Of a DNA stretch of 64,000 nt, positions 17,654 to 26,915 are shown in pieces; position 1 is the first letter of the stretch, and each line of letters begins with the position of its first letter. The translations under genes were made by a program, and so were the position numbers. Location: positions 731,215-795,214 of the forward strand of contig JACKAF010000001.1 in assembly GCA_020635235.1 (NCBI GenBank). The letters run 5' to 3'. Below the pieces are notes generated by a model, which worked only from the letters and a program-made list of their open reading frames with translations, was not told the origin of the DNA and ran no database searches. Source of the DNA: Pseudobdellovibrionaceae bacterium (lineage in GTDB: Bacteria; Bdellovibrionota; FAC87; UBA2466; JACKAF01).

Positions 17654-17680
17654 GCGCTCCCTCACGAAGTGAGAGAGCGC
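17654..17680. terminator. hairpin at the end of the carotenoid operon
   Basis: GCGCTC pairs with GAGCGC and CTCAC with GTGAG around a GAA loop, with one C/A mismatch between the two stems. It begins 11 bases after the last stop of the operon and lies between convergent genes. No U tract follows on either strand, so it would be a weak or factor-assisted terminator. Confidence 0.45.
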
Positions 17681-17798
17681 CCAAGGACACACACAAGGTG
17701 AAAAGGCACTCTAGCCTTCTCAATCATTTCATCGGTTGTTTGTTAAAAATCCTGGAAAGTTTTTGTAAAGCGATAACGTAGCGCGTTATGCTTGAGCT

Positions 17799-18599
17799 CT
17801 AGAAGGTAAAACCGAGATCCAGTGCAAGGGTCGGACGGAACCCATCGAATTCAATCACGACAATATTGCTAGTAATTGGCGAGATGAAAGTGGCCCCCGC
17901 GCCAATGCCAATATTGAAGCCTGACTTGAATCTCAAACGCCATCCCAAGGTGGCAATGCCACCGAATGCCGTAGTACTCTCTGAACCCAAACCTTCCACA
18001 GCGACGGTGTAGAAGCCAGGCCCTATTTGGATCCACAAACCTTTGTAATTCTTCTTGCTGTAATAGTTGAATGTTAGGTGCCCGCCAAACGAAGTGAGCG
18101 ATGTCGTCGCGGCAGTCAGCCGAAAAAATTGCGGGCGAAGTCCAAGTGCGACGGAGGGCGAGAGGGCGAACTGAATGTCGAGCATTGGGAAAAACAAAGT
18201 AAAGCCCGCATTGAATCCACCTGTGATGTTGAATTTGTCGCCTCGTCCTTCGCGCGTGTCGTGGGCCGAACCGTAGCTGGAACCTCGAGTTGCTGCTGGT
18301 TCGCGCTGATCCGTTTTTGCATTTCCATTGGCAGCAAGTACTCTGTCTCCCTTTTGAACGGCAGTTTTGGGTACCTGGGTAAAGGCGACCACAGCGCGTT
18401 TGGACGTTGCTTGAATAACTTTACCGCAGGCAATTTTCCGTTTTTTACGAACGGCGCAGGCAAGATCTCCCATTTGCCACTGCACGCCTTTTGCTTGCTG
18501 GATGACCATACCCTTCCGGTTGGCTTTGAGGACGCGTGTTGCTTCGGCCGGCAGACAGACGACTAAAAGTAAGGCTAGAATGTAGAGCTTTGTTTTCAA
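17799..18599 (-). CDS. secreted protein with C-terminal outer-membrane beta-barrel
   Basis: A 266-residue exported protein. Signal peptide residues 1-20 (LALLLVVCLPAEA). Residues 20-90 look like a small periplasmic beta domain with two Cys (CAVRKKRKIACG), followed by a polar linker. From residue 120 on, alternating hydrophobic strands ending in Phe (DLGFTF) indicate an outer-membrane barrel. Function not known. It is convergent with the carotenoid operon. Confidence 0.7.
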   Translation of the reverse strand: MKTKLYILALLLVVCLPAEATRVLKANRKGMVIQQAKGVQWQMGDLACAVRKKRKIACGKVIQATSKRAVVAFTQVPKTAVQKGDRVLAANGNAKTDQREPAATRGSSYGSAHDTREGRGDKFNITGGFNAGFTLFFPMLDIQFALSPSVALGLRPQFFRLTAATTSLTSFGGHLTFNYYSKKNYKGLWIQIGPGFYTVAVEGLGSESTTAFGGIATLGWRLRFKSGFNIGIGAGATFISPITSNIVVIEFDGFRPTLALDLGFTF

Positions 18600-18649
18600 G
18601 TCTTCTTAATAGTATAGCATTTTTTGAGGGGGCGCTGGATTGGACGCGC

Positions 18650-18877
18650 TCAGTCATCAGCGTCGCGTAGCTGTTTAGATAGGAGCTGCCGTCCTTTGGG
18701 GGAGCCCAATGCAAGTGGCCAGAGAAGGCTCGCACCAAGTCCTCTGAGCAGGTAGACGGTGGGGCGGTCGCGAAACGGTCCCGGTATGTGTTTGCTTTGG
18801 AAGTTAGCGATTACTTTGAACGCAAGTTTTGCCGCGTAGAGGAGATAGAACAGATAAAAAAGGCGCAGAAGGTTCAC
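18650..18877 (-). CDS. small membrane protein of unknown function
   Basis: 75 residues starting at GTG 18877, with one hydrophobic segment at the N-terminus (LFYLFYLLYAAKLAFKVI) and a second, weaker one (YLLRGLGASLLWPLALG). It follows the DUF3095 gene by 40 bases on the same strand, so it may be the last gene of the Ku operon. No clear ribosome binding site. It could be spurious. Confidence 0.4.
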   Translation of the reverse strand: MNLLRLFYLFYLLYAAKLAFKVIANFQSKHIPGPFRDRPTVYLLRGLGASLLWPLALGSPKGRQLLSKQLRDADD

Positions 18878-18917
18878 GGGGCCAGAGTCTCGCAGACCTG
18901 CTTCGCCGTGGCAAGAC

Positions 18918-20093
18918 TTACGCAGTCTCTTTCTGTTCGGGCTTCATCGTAAGCATCCGCCGCTTTAACTCCTTGGATGCCATGGTGTAACCCCCATTTC
19001 CCCCGTCGACCAAATGGAAATGTTTGCCTTTTTTCCTGTCTGCAATCATGCATGTGAGTAGAACATGATCGGACTGGTGAGTGCCGTAGGCGATGTCGCC
19101 ACTTTGATAGTATTTTTCGAGTAGGTCGCTAATTCGCCGTACTGTTTCGGGCGTGACGTCCAAAACCATGCGCAGGCAGCCGTCGAATTTTCTGAAATCT
19201 GAATGATGGATAACCTCATGAATGTATCTTGTTCCCGTTGCGGAAGGGAGCCAAAAGCGCGCGGCCCAGGCTGCAGTAAGAAATTGAATGCACTGGTAAA
19301 CCAAACGAGAGAGAAAACGGGTTCCAAACCTTCGGATGCGGCTTTCCGTGATGAAGGCACTTAAACGAGTTGCCAGTTTGAGATTTTCTTTTTTGACGGG
19401 ATTCGCATTTCCTCCAACAAGAGTGTGAATGTTGCTCGCAAGCGAACGATAGACTTGTTGAGCGCGTTGCAGGGGTTGCGGACAATACGCAATAATTGTC
19501 AAAGAGACCCCATTACGCGCTTTCAGCGGATTCCACCTGCATTCCAATCCGGTATAATCTGCCGGTGGATTCGGATTCTTTGGATCCGCTACGGCATATT
19601 TAGAACCACGATCTTTGGACTTTACCCAGGCTTCTGCCACTGCGATTGCGGAACCACTGAACATCGATAGGCTTTGTGCCGGTGACAAAGAGAAGTCTGC
19701 CAGTCCCAGCGTGTAGCCCTCCTGATAGAGGTCACGCACGGGAACCTTGCCGACGGCCAATTCAAGCCGAAAGGCCTCACGGGCCATCTTCCGAGTGAGC
19801 GCGAGGACGTGCGTCGCCTTATCCACACTGTCCGGGGACAAAAGAAAAGTGACCCCATCTCCACCGAAAACAAAGGGTACCCTTCCGACGGCGTTGAGCA
19901 CGCTCATTACCGCAGCGCCTGCTACGGAGTTAACTTCTTTGTAGCGACCCTCTTGAATGGCTTGGGTAGAGTTGCGCACATCGACAATTACAAGAAACCA
20001 CTTGGACGCTACTGGGCTATACTGATCGATCCGCAGGGCTTCTTCGAAGTTATCGAACCTGGGCGGCGAGCTGAACTTGATTGATTCCATCAT
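18918..20093 (-). CDS. DUF3095 family protein (adenylate-cyclase-like fold)
   Basis: A 391-residue cytosolic protein. The N-terminal block matches DUF3095: VIVDVRNSTQAIQEGRYKEV, then GRVPFVFGGDGVTFLL. These resemble the metal-binding strands of class III nucleotide cyclases, where an Asp pair sits in similar places. The C-terminal third contains SATGTRYIHEVIHHSDFRKF, also family-typical. Substrate unknown. GAGGA lies 5 bases before ATG 20093. It follows the Ku gene by 46 bases on the same strand, so the two are probably co-transcribed. Confidence 0.75.
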   Translation of the reverse strand: MMESIKFSSPPRFDNFEEALRIDQYSPVASKWFLVIVDVRNSTQAIQEGRYKEVNSVAGAAVMSVLNAVGRVPFVFGGDGVTFLLSPDSVDKATHVLALTRKMAREAFRLELAVGKVPVRDLYQEGYTLGLADFSLSPAQSLSMFSGSAIAVAEAWVKSKDRGSKYAVADPKNPNPPADYTGLECRWNPLKARNGVSLTIIAYCPQPLQRAQQVYRSLASNIHTLVGGNANPVKKENLKLATRLSAFITESRIRRFGTRFLSRLVYQCIQFLTAAWAARFWLPSATGTRYIHEVIHHSDFRKFDGCLRMVLDVTPETVRRISDLLEKYYQSGDIAYGTHQSDHVLLTCMIADRKKGKHFHLVDGGNGGYTMASKELKRRMLTMKPEQKETA

Positions 20094-20139
20094 TTGTTCC
20101 TCATGCTGCCGCCTTGAATGCGACGCCAGCCGTATTTCC

Positions 20140-20967
20140 TCATTTAGCCTTTCGTTTCACCCGATTTCGAGAAGCGCGTCGAAGACGCGTGGTGCCTGCA
20201 TTGCCGCCCAAACTGGCTTTCAAGGCTTCCATCAAATCGACCACCTTTTTCTCCGGGGTTTCTTCCAAACGGGTGATGTCCTGTCCGTTGATCTTTTTAC
20301 GTATCTGCTTAAGGACGCGTTCGCGTACTTCATCTTTGTATTTTCCAGGCTGAAAACTCTTAGCCTCGGCGCTCTTAATCACTTGTATCGCGAGATCTAG
20401 CTCCTTCGGGGTAACAGAGGCCTTTCCAATTGGAACTTCCTTGAACGATTTTCTTTCGTGTGCGTAATACAAGTCTTCCATTACCAGGCCCTGCCCTTCG
20501 GGGCGGATCGCAACCAGGTATTGTTTCCCTCTGGCTTTGTAGCGTGCGATGGCTACTTTGCGAGTTTTAGTCAGGGCGGCGCTCAGTAGTCGGTACGGCT
20601 TGTCTCCACCATCGTCAGGGCCGAGGAAGTAGATTTTGTTGAGATAGAGTCTACCTACGCTATCTTCCGGAACGAACTCCATGATTTCGATTGTTTGGTT
20701 GGCTTTTGCGTCGAGTACCTTTAGCTCGTCCGGTGTAAACACCACGTACTGGCCCTTCTCGAACTCGTAGCCCTTTACCTTGTCGGCTTTACCTAGACTC
20801 TTGTTGTGTTGGGGGCAGTAGTACTGTTGCTTCAGCCGGTGCCCGCACTCTTTGTGAAGCCAGTTGAACGAAATCTTTTCTCCCGCCTGTCCGGTGGGAT
20901 AAATGTTTACTGGTACGGTTACCAGCCCAAATGAAAGTCTTGCCGATGCAATGGATCGGATCGCCAT
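20140..20967 (-). CDS. ku: non-homologous end joining protein Ku
   Basis: Binds DNA double-strand ends and recruits LigD. The 275-residue protein begins MAIRSIASARLSFGLVTVPV, the bacterial Ku start, and contains the beta-barrel core with VKGYEFEKGQYVVFTPDEL and the basic C-terminal tail (RRASRNRVKRKAK) used for LigD and DNA contact. LigD is encoded 3.4 kb away on the opposite strand. Full length for the family. Confidence 0.96.
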   Translation of the reverse strand: MAIRSIASARLSFGLVTVPVNIYPTGQAGEKISFNWLHKECGHRLKQQYYCPQHNKSLGKADKVKGYEFEKGQYVVFTPDELKVLDAKANQTIEIMEFVPEDSVGRLYLNKIYFLGPDDGGDKPYRLLSAALTKTRKVAIARYKARGKQYLVAIRPEGQGLVMEDLYYAHERKSFKEVPIGKASVTPKELDLAIQVIKSAEAKSFQPGKYKDEVRERVLKQIRKKINGQDITRLEETPEKKVVDLMEALKASLGGNAGTTRLRRASRNRVKRKAK

Positions 20968-21051
20968 TCTGTCTTATCGGGAATTGACGCGAAGTAGCTT
21001 AGGCTCAACGTTGGGAGGGGGATGAGGGGTTAAGTAGCTGTTTACTAGGAA

Positions 21052-21900
21052 TTATTTAGTGCTCTGGACGGTCGGCCGCCACTCGAGTAGTGCAATTCCG
21101 GCCTCTGAGTCCGGCACGCCAGCGCTCGCGTGGAGCTCCGGGAATGCCGTCAACCAGGCCTCGATGACTCTCCTCTCGTCGACTCGATCTGCGTCGTCGA
21201 GGATGATGTGAGCCGAGGGCGAGAGCTTTTTTTGTAGAATTGGCAAGGCGGGATAGCGGCTCATTTTCTGAAGAAATTCAGGGGGGCCATCGACAAAAAG
21301 TAGATCGATGGATTCGTGGATTGAGGCGGGGTCAATGTCGTACCACTTCCACAGCCCATCAGATAGCTGTGTTTCTTTCAGCGGCACGACCCGTAGTTCG
21401 ATGTTTTTAAGACCGAATCGACGTATACGTGCGAGTGTTTCTTGTCCAAACTGAGAATCGTGCTCAAAGCTTAGGACTCTACCTCCCCAGGCTTCTGCAA
21501 TGGTTCCGAGGATTAGGGTACTCGCTCCGCTTCCCAGCTCCACAATGAGTTTGGGCTTCAGCTCCTGAGCTTTTGTGATTAGAAACGAACCGACATCTGG
21601 TGAAATGGCCCAGTTCCGCATTTTTGGCAACGGGGTGTCCAGTTTAAGCGCTGCGTGGATATTAAACAAGTGCTCGATCTGGTTGTAGTTCTGCCTGGCC
21701 GCATTGACCCCACGATGGTGCAAGCTAAAAAAAGTCTGCAACAAGTAAAAGGATAGGCCAGCTAACAGCCAAAGAGCCTGGTAGTGGTATCCCAATCTAA
21801 GAAGCTCAATGGAAACCAAAAGCGCCAGTAGCGTCACCGCGCTGACGGTTCCTCGGTGGGTCCAAAGCCAGCTAAACCGTAATGATCGGACTTTTTCCAT
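21052..21900 (-). CDS. membrane-anchored SAM-dependent methyltransferase
   Basis: A 282-residue protein: two N-terminal membrane segments (about residues 15-55), then a class I methyltransferase fold with motif I LIVELGSGASTLILG and the acidic LLFVDGPPEF strand, followed by HIILDDADR. This resembles the Methyltransf_24 family. I chose ATG 21900, with AGGAG four bases upstream; a GTG at 21915 is also possible. Together with the upstream glycosyltransferase and epimerase genes it may methylate a surface sugar, which is inference from context. Confidence 0.7.
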   Translation of the reverse strand: MEKVRSLRFSWLWTHRGTVSAVTLLALLVSIELLRLGYHYQALWLLAGLSFYLLQTFFSLHHRGVNAARQNYNQIEHLFNIHAALKLDTPLPKMRNWAISPDVGSFLITKAQELKPKLIVELGSGASTLILGTIAEAWGGRVLSFEHDSQFGQETLARIRRFGLKNIELRVVPLKETQLSDGLWKWYDIDPASIHESIDLLFVDGPPEFLQKMSRYPALPILQKKLSPSAHIILDDADRVDERRVIEAWLTAFPELHASAGVPDSEAGIALLEWRPTVQSTK

Positions 21901-21920
21901 CTTACTCCTATCCACCTAGC

Positions 21921-23099
21921 CTAACCCATGCTCCTGGCCGACTTGTGATAATGATGTTCGTCGAACAGGATTTTTGCGTAGCTCTCAATGGCTTGGCTTC
22001 TCGTAAAGACATTCTCGCAATCTGGCCGTGGGAATCTGCCTTCTCGCATTTTATTCATCAAATCGACTTCCGAGTCGCCACAGAATATTTCAAAGACCGG
22101 AATTCCAACAATTGCGAAGTCCATCCGCTTGCTGGGCAGATGAACTTTCTTGGATGGAATAAAGTTGATAGCGGCGTCAAAATTTATAAGAAGCTTCCTG
22201 TACTCCTCAGGAGAGACTTTTTGCCGAAGAATAAGATATTCGCCGGCTTCGGCTCTTAAGGAATCATCAAGGTGTTCGAGGCTCGTTAAAATGGTTAAGG
22301 TTTGTTGGCCGCCTTCTTTGCGTAGCTGTTTTATGGCACGGATAAGCTTAGCGATATCCCGCTCGCCATAAACAGCCCCCCCATAGACATAGTGAAGAGC
22401 TTTTTCGTTTTTTTGTTCCCATTTTTTCACGTTTGAGGAATCTGGCAAGATATGGGGGATGACATGAATCTTGTCAGGAGAGAAGCCAAGAGACTCGAAA
22501 ACGGGTACCCCGCCTGGAAAGTTTACAACAACTTCTTCTACGTTCGCCAGCACCGCCCGTTCCCCGGCTCTTGAGATTTTTCCTGGAAGTCCGCGAAGAC
22601 TCGCTTTCGGGTTTGGATCGCCGTATTCCGCTATAACTTTGCCCAGTGGGTAGCCAGCCCGCTTTAACCTCGATGCCAAAACGACTGGAGCAATCGGAAG
22701 TGCGATAGCTAATGTGGCGTCCGCATTTAGTTCAATTTTTCTTCGGCATATGTACTTAATGGCGTTGCGGATCCAGAGTAGGTTGATATCCGGGAAGAGG
22801 TACTTCTGACCCAAAAGCCTAAGCAACATGACATGTTTTTGGAGATCCGCACGGTTCAAGTCTGGATCCACTCGTGACGCCGTCTTTTCGAGAAACCTCC
22901 CAACCGGTGTCTCGATGATCTCAAGATTGGGATGGGTGAATTTGCGATTATTGAAGTTGGGGAGTATGAGCCGAACCTTGTATCCCGCTTCGCAGAATCC
23001 CTTAGTGAGCTCTAGCGTTCTAAATGAGCGGGGAGTGCCCTCTATCTCGAAGAAAAAGCCGATAATGTTAAGCGTGGGTGTCACCGGTCCTCTTTTCAA
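21921..23099 (-). CDS. glycosyltransferase, GT4-like
   Basis: A 392-residue protein with two Rossmann-like halves. N-terminal: IIGFFFEIEGTPRSFRTLEL, a typical GT-B start. C-terminal: PDKIHVIPHILPD, then VYGGAVYGERDIAKLIRAI and a KVSPEEYRKLL helix, as in GT4 enzymes. The E-x7-E donor-site motif is not clear. The gene overlaps wecB by 32 bases and likely transfers a sugar made from the WecB product. Base composition here looks more AT-rich than the neighbours, which hints at transfer. Confidence 0.75.
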   Translation of the reverse strand: MKRGPVTPTLNIIGFFFEIEGTPRSFRTLELTKGFCEAGYKVRLILPNFNNRKFTHPNLEIIETPVGRFLEKTASRVDPDLNRADLQKHVMLLRLLGQKYLFPDINLLWIRNAIKYICRRKIELNADATLAIALPIAPVVLASRLKRAGYPLGKVIAEYGDPNPKASLRGLPGKISRAGERAVLANVEEVVVNFPGGVPVFESLGFSPDKIHVIPHILPDSSNVKKWEQKNEKALHYVYGGAVYGERDIAKLIRAIKQLRKEGGQQTLTILTSLEHLDDSLRAEAGEYLILRQKVSPEEYRKLLINFDAAINFIPSKKVHLPSKRMDFAIVGIPVFEIFCGDSEVDLMNKMREGRFPRPDCENVFTRSQAIESYAKILFDEHHYHKSARSMG

Positions 23100-24201
23100 A
23101 AAAATCGTTTATTATGCGGACGATCCGTTCGGTGGCGGCACCGTCCCAAAGCGGAATGTCTTGGCCTGGCTTATAACAGCCAGATTGAATCCGACTTAGC
23201 TCCTTCTCGAGCAAAGCCAAGTCGAACCCAATCAGCGTATTGGTGCCCAATTCTACCGTAACCGGCCGCTCCGTGTTCTGGCGAAAAGTCAAACATGGTT
23301 GTTTTCGATAGGCGGCTTCTTCTTGCAGACCTCCACTATCCGTCAAGATGACCCTGGCGGACTTGACGATGCGCTGAAATCTTAGATAGTCAAGAGGCTC
23401 GGTTAGTAAAACTCTCTCGTTTCTTTCTAGTTTTTCTAAAAGCCCAAAGTGGTGCAGATTTTTGTAAGTACGTGGGTGCATGGGGAAACAAACATGATAG
23501 TACTTGGAAGTTATTTCTAGCATCTCACATAGGAATTCCAGGCCTGACTTAAGATCGACTAGTGCCGGCCGGTGAGCAGTGACCAACGCGAAGTCTTTAG
23601 GTAATTTGAGATCTCTAAGAACCGTCGATTGTGTTACCTTCGACTCCATTGCTACGAGAGTATCAATCATCGTATTACCGATGAGATGGATCTGGCCGAT
23701 ATGTTTACCTGTCTGAAGAAGATTTTGCTGTCCGGATGGCTCGGTGACAAAACAGATGTTAGAGAGCTCATCGACGATAATACGATTGATTTCCTCTGGC
23801 ATTGAACGATCTGAGCTTCTTAGCCCCGATTCCAGGTGGGCCAGGTCTATTCCCATCTTGTTTGCTACAAGGGCGGCAGCCAAAGCGGAGTTTACATCCC
23901 CTACAGCAATAACTAAGTTTGGCGATAAACAACAAAAGTGATCGCTCAGCGCCTGGATCATTTTGGCTAGCTGAACGGCGGCGGTTCCAGTACCGGCATC
24001 CAAAACAGTGTCGGGTTGGATGCCGAACTGTTCGAAAAATATTTTAGCCATATTCTGATCGAAGTGCTGGCCAGTGTGAGTGATGTGGAGATCGAAGCGA
24101 GCAGCATCTTTTGCTACTTCCCTAAGGCGAGCGATCTTCATAAAATTCGGCCTGGCTCCTACTACTACTGCAACGAGAGGCCTTTTTTGATTATAATTCA
24201 T
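23068..24201 (-). CDS. wecB: UDP-N-acetylglucosamine 2-epimerase (non-hydrolysing)
   Basis: Interconverts UDP-GlcNAc and UDP-ManNAc for surface polysaccharide. The 377-residue protein starts with VVVGARPNFMKIARL and has THTGQHFDQNM, HLESGLRS, PEEINR and LTDSGGLQEEA, all conserved motifs of the family. It is the first gene of the three-gene polysaccharide group (wecB, glycosyltransferase, methyltransferase). Confidence 0.93.
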   Translation of the reverse strand: MNYNQKRPLVAVVVGARPNFMKIARLREVAKDAARFDLHITHTGQHFDQNMAKIFFEQFGIQPDTVLDAGTGTAAVQLAKMIQALSDHFCCLSPNLVIAVGDVNSALAAALVANKMGIDLAHLESGLRSSDRSMPEEINRIIVDELSNICFVTEPSGQQNLLQTGKHIGQIHLIGNTMIDTLVAMESKVTQSTVLRDLKLPKDFALVTAHRPALVDLKSGLEFLCEMLEITSKYYHVCFPMHPRTYKNLHHFGLLEKLERNERVLLTEPLDYLRFQRIVKSARVILTDSGGLQEEAAYRKQPCLTFRQNTERPVTVELGTNTLIGFDLALLEKELSRIQSGCYKPGQDIPLWDGAATERIVRIINDFFEKRTGDTHA

Positions 24202-24293
24202 GTGATAGTCTGCCTAGCCCAATGAAGCCCAATATATGATGTTAGCTTTTTATCCCGGTCCGTGGTAGGCAAAAAACGAAGACGGTGACGCGC

Positions 24294-24329
24294 CGTTCAT
24301 CTCTCCGATTTTGTAGTACTGAATGAACG
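24294..24329. repeat. inverted repeat upstream of ligD
   Basis: CGTTCAT at 24294-24300 and ATGAACG at 24323-24329 form 7-base inverted arms separated by 22 bases, 28 bases before the ligD start. It may be a regulator binding site in the divergent wecB/ligD promoter region. Short arms could occur by chance. Confidence 0.25.
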
Positions 24330-24356
24330 ACTGCTGAACTATCGAGAGCGTAGGCC

Positions 24357-26795
24357 ATGTCAGAGCAGTTGAAGCTTTTTCGTAGTAAGCGAGCACAGAA
24401 TTCTACGCCTGAACCGTTCGGTGGGAACAGGGGACTTGTCCGGGGTTTTGTCGTTCAGCGCCATGCGGCCCGGCGTCTCCACTACGATCTCCGCTTGGAG
24501 TGGGGGGGAAGTCTGCATTCCTGGGCGGTTCCCAAGGGACCGAGCCTAAATCCAACGGAAAAGCGCCTGGCCGTGCGGGTTGAGGATCACCCTCTTGAAT
24601 ACGCTCACTTTGAGGGAGTGATTCCACCGGGCAACTACGGTGCGGGCACCGTTATCGTATGGGATATTGGTTCTTGGCGTCCTCTCGACGATCCCGAACG
24701 AGGGGTTAAGAAAGGGAAGCTGGTATTTGAGTTGTTCGGGTACAAGCTCAAAGGCCGCTGGGCACTCGTAAGGATTCGCGAAAGCCAGAAGGATTGGCTC
24801 CTCATCAAGGAAAAAGATGGTTACGTTGACAAAAAGGTAGTGCTTTCCGATCGGTCCATTTTTTCAGGTCTGGAAAATAGGGATCTACAGAAAAAAAATA
24901 GCCGTCAGCGAAAAGATTCTACGCTTCCGAAATTACCTAAGGCGAGCGGGAAGTGGGTTCCCCCTATGCTCGCCGCTACCCACCCGACGGCTTTCGATCA
25001 ACCGGGGTGGATCCACGAACTTAAGTACGATGGGTACCGAGTGGAAGCCTTGGCCGGTGGCGGGCGCACAGAATTGTTTACCCGAAACGGGAACTCAATT
25101 CTCAAGCTCTTTCCCGAGATTCATGTAGCTCTCAAACATTTCCCAAGCCAAGTTTTATTGGATGGGGAGTTGGTAGTGCTCGATAGAGAATCGCATCCTG
25201 CTTTCAATTTGCTGCAATCACGGTTTGCGCTAAAAAAAGAGCGGGAGATTAGCTTGGCTTCGGTTGCAAATCCCGCGACACTCTTTTGTTTCGATCTTTT
25301 GGAACTGGAGGGGCGTGATCTTAGAGGGCTGCCGCTCCATCGAAGACGAAAGTTGCTGAGTGGGGTTTTGGCCGATCTCGGGCCGATTCGCTTTTCGCCC
25401 GAATTCAAAAGCGGCGTGGAGCTTTTCGCCAGTGCGCGGGCGATGCGATTGGAAGGAATCGTTTCCAAAAAGGCGGACAGTCTCTATCTATCGGGGCGTT
25501 CAGACCTTTGGCGAAAGATTCGTTGTGATCGCACAGCAGACTTTGCGGTATTGGGCTACACGCAACCCAAGCGTGGCCGCAGCGGATTTGGGTCTCTATT
25601 GCTCGGGGCCTTATCAGCGAAGAAGTGGGTGTACGCGGGGCGAGTGGGAACGGGTTTCAACGACAAGCAACTGGGTGATTTGCGAAAACGACTCGACCGT
25701 CTACGAGTAGAAAGTCCGGTTACTTCTATTGAGAAAGAGACTTTCGATTCCATCCAGTGGGTAAAGCCCCAGATTGTGGTGGAGGTCCGATACAAGCAAT
25801 GGAAAAAGCACCTAAGGCAAGCCTCTTTTCTTCGTCTGCGGACCGACAAAAAAGCAAAGGATTGCCAAACACAGGAGAAGTCCGAATCTCTGGAAGTACC
25901 TGAGATTGAAGCGGCGCGAGTGGAAATCAGTCATCCCGAGAAAATTTTTTGGCCGAAGGAAAAATACACCAAACTGGACTTGGTAAAGTATTACGAATCG
26001 GTTTGGCCGTGGCTCGGGGTTTACTTGAGGGATCGACCGCTGATGCTTACCCGCTTTCCCGACGGGATAGAAGGTAAATCTTTTTATCAAAAGGATGCGC
26101 CTGCATTTGTGCCAGACTGGATCCGCTTGGAGCGCGTTTGGAGCGAGCATTCGCAACGGGAGCTGAAGTTTTTTGTATGCGATTCACTGGAGAGCTTGCG
26201 CTACATCATCAACATGGGGACGATCCCGCTGCACATGTGGGCGAGTCGAGCGGGCAGCTTAGAGAAGCCCGACTGGTCCATTCTGGATTTGGATCCGAAG
26301 GGCGCTCCGTTCAAAAACGTGGTTCGGATCGCGCGCGAGATTCACTCTCTCTGTGATGAACTGGATTTGCCAAATTATGTGAAGACGAGCGGCGGTACCG
26401 GCCTCCACATTCTTATTCCGCTTGGCCGGCAGCTAACGCACGATCAGTCAAGGACTCTCGCGGAACTACTCGCGGGCATTGTCGTGCGGCGGCTACCCGA
26501 AATCGCCACCACCGTCCGCAGCCCCGCCAAGCGGCAGGGCAAGGTGTATCTGGATTATCTACAAAATGGCTGGGGAAAGACCATCGCGGCCCCTCTGTGC
26601 GTTCGACCCCATCCTGGAGCCCCGGTTTCCATGCCACTGGAATGGCGCGAGGTAAACGGCCGTTTAAAGGTGGGACTCTTTACAATCCGCACCGCCTTGC
26701 GACGGCTAAAGCGTGTGGGCGACCCGTTGGCCCCCGTTCTGGAGGGGCACCCGGACTTGCCCGCTGCCCTCAAAGCCCTACACAGGATGATCTAG
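24357..26795 (+). CDS. ligD: ATP-dependent DNA ligase D (LigD)
   Basis: Repairs double-strand breaks with Ku. The 812-residue protein has all three modules, in the order phosphoesterase-ligase-polymerase. PE: QRHAARRLHYDLRLEW and HPLEYAHFEG near residues 40-85. Ligase: the nucleotidyl Lys223 in LKYDGYR, then RNGNS and DGELVVLD. Polymerase: ISHPEKIFWP to TSGGTGLHILIPLG, the archaeo-eukaryotic primase-like domain. This order is that of the Pseudomonas type. Complete and undamaged. Confidence 0.96.
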   Translation: MSEQLKLFRSKRAQNSTPEPFGGNRGLVRGFVVQRHAARRLHYDLRLEWGGSLHSWAVPKGPSLNPTEKRLAVRVEDHPLEYAHFEGVIPPGNYGAGTVIVWDIGSWRPLDDPERGVKKGKLVFELFGYKLKGRWALVRIRESQKDWLLIKEKDGYVDKKVVLSDRSIFSGLENRDLQKKNSRQRKDSTLPKLPKASGKWVPPMLAATHPTAFDQPGWIHELKYDGYRVEALAGGGRTELFTRNGNSILKLFPEIHVALKHFPSQVLLDGELVVLDRESHPAFNLLQSRFALKKEREISLASVANPATLFCFDLLELEGRDLRGLPLHRRRKLLSGVLADLGPIRFSPEFKSGVELFASARAMRLEGIVSKKADSLYLSGRSDLWRKIRCDRTADFAVLGYTQPKRGRSGFGSLLLGALSAKKWVYAGRVGTGFNDKQLGDLRKRLDRLRVESPVTSIEKETFDSIQWVKPQIVVEVRYKQWKKHLRQASFLRLRTDKKAKDCQTQEKSESLEVPEIEAARVEISHPEKIFWPKEKYTKLDLVKYYESVWPWLGVYLRDRPLMLTRFPDGIEGKSFYQKDAPAFVPDWIRLERVWSEHSQRELKFFVCDSLESLRYIINMGTIPLHMWASRAGSLEKPDWSILDLDPKGAPFKNVVRIAREIHSLCDELDLPNYVKTSGGTGLHILIPLGRQLTHDQSRTLAELLAGIVVRRLPEIATTVRSPAKRQGKVYLDYLQNGWGKTIAAPLCVRPHPGAPVSMPLEWREVNGRLKVGLFTIRTALRRLKRVGDPLAPVLEGHPDLPAALKALHRMI

Positions 26796-26915
26796 GGGCG
26801 TTTTGACCCTCCCCCACTTAGGCTGCCCGCTATTGACACAGTGCATTTCCCGGGACTAGCCTTTGGGTGATTTTATACCGTCTTTTTGCATACCCCTGGA
26901 GACCGGAACTCTTTT

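Noticed and set aside
26833..26861. Promoter of the hybrid kinase (TTGACA at 26833-26838)
   Set aside because: The -35 is perfect, but the hexamer 17 bases on (CTAGCC) is a poor -10, so it was not listed as a feature.
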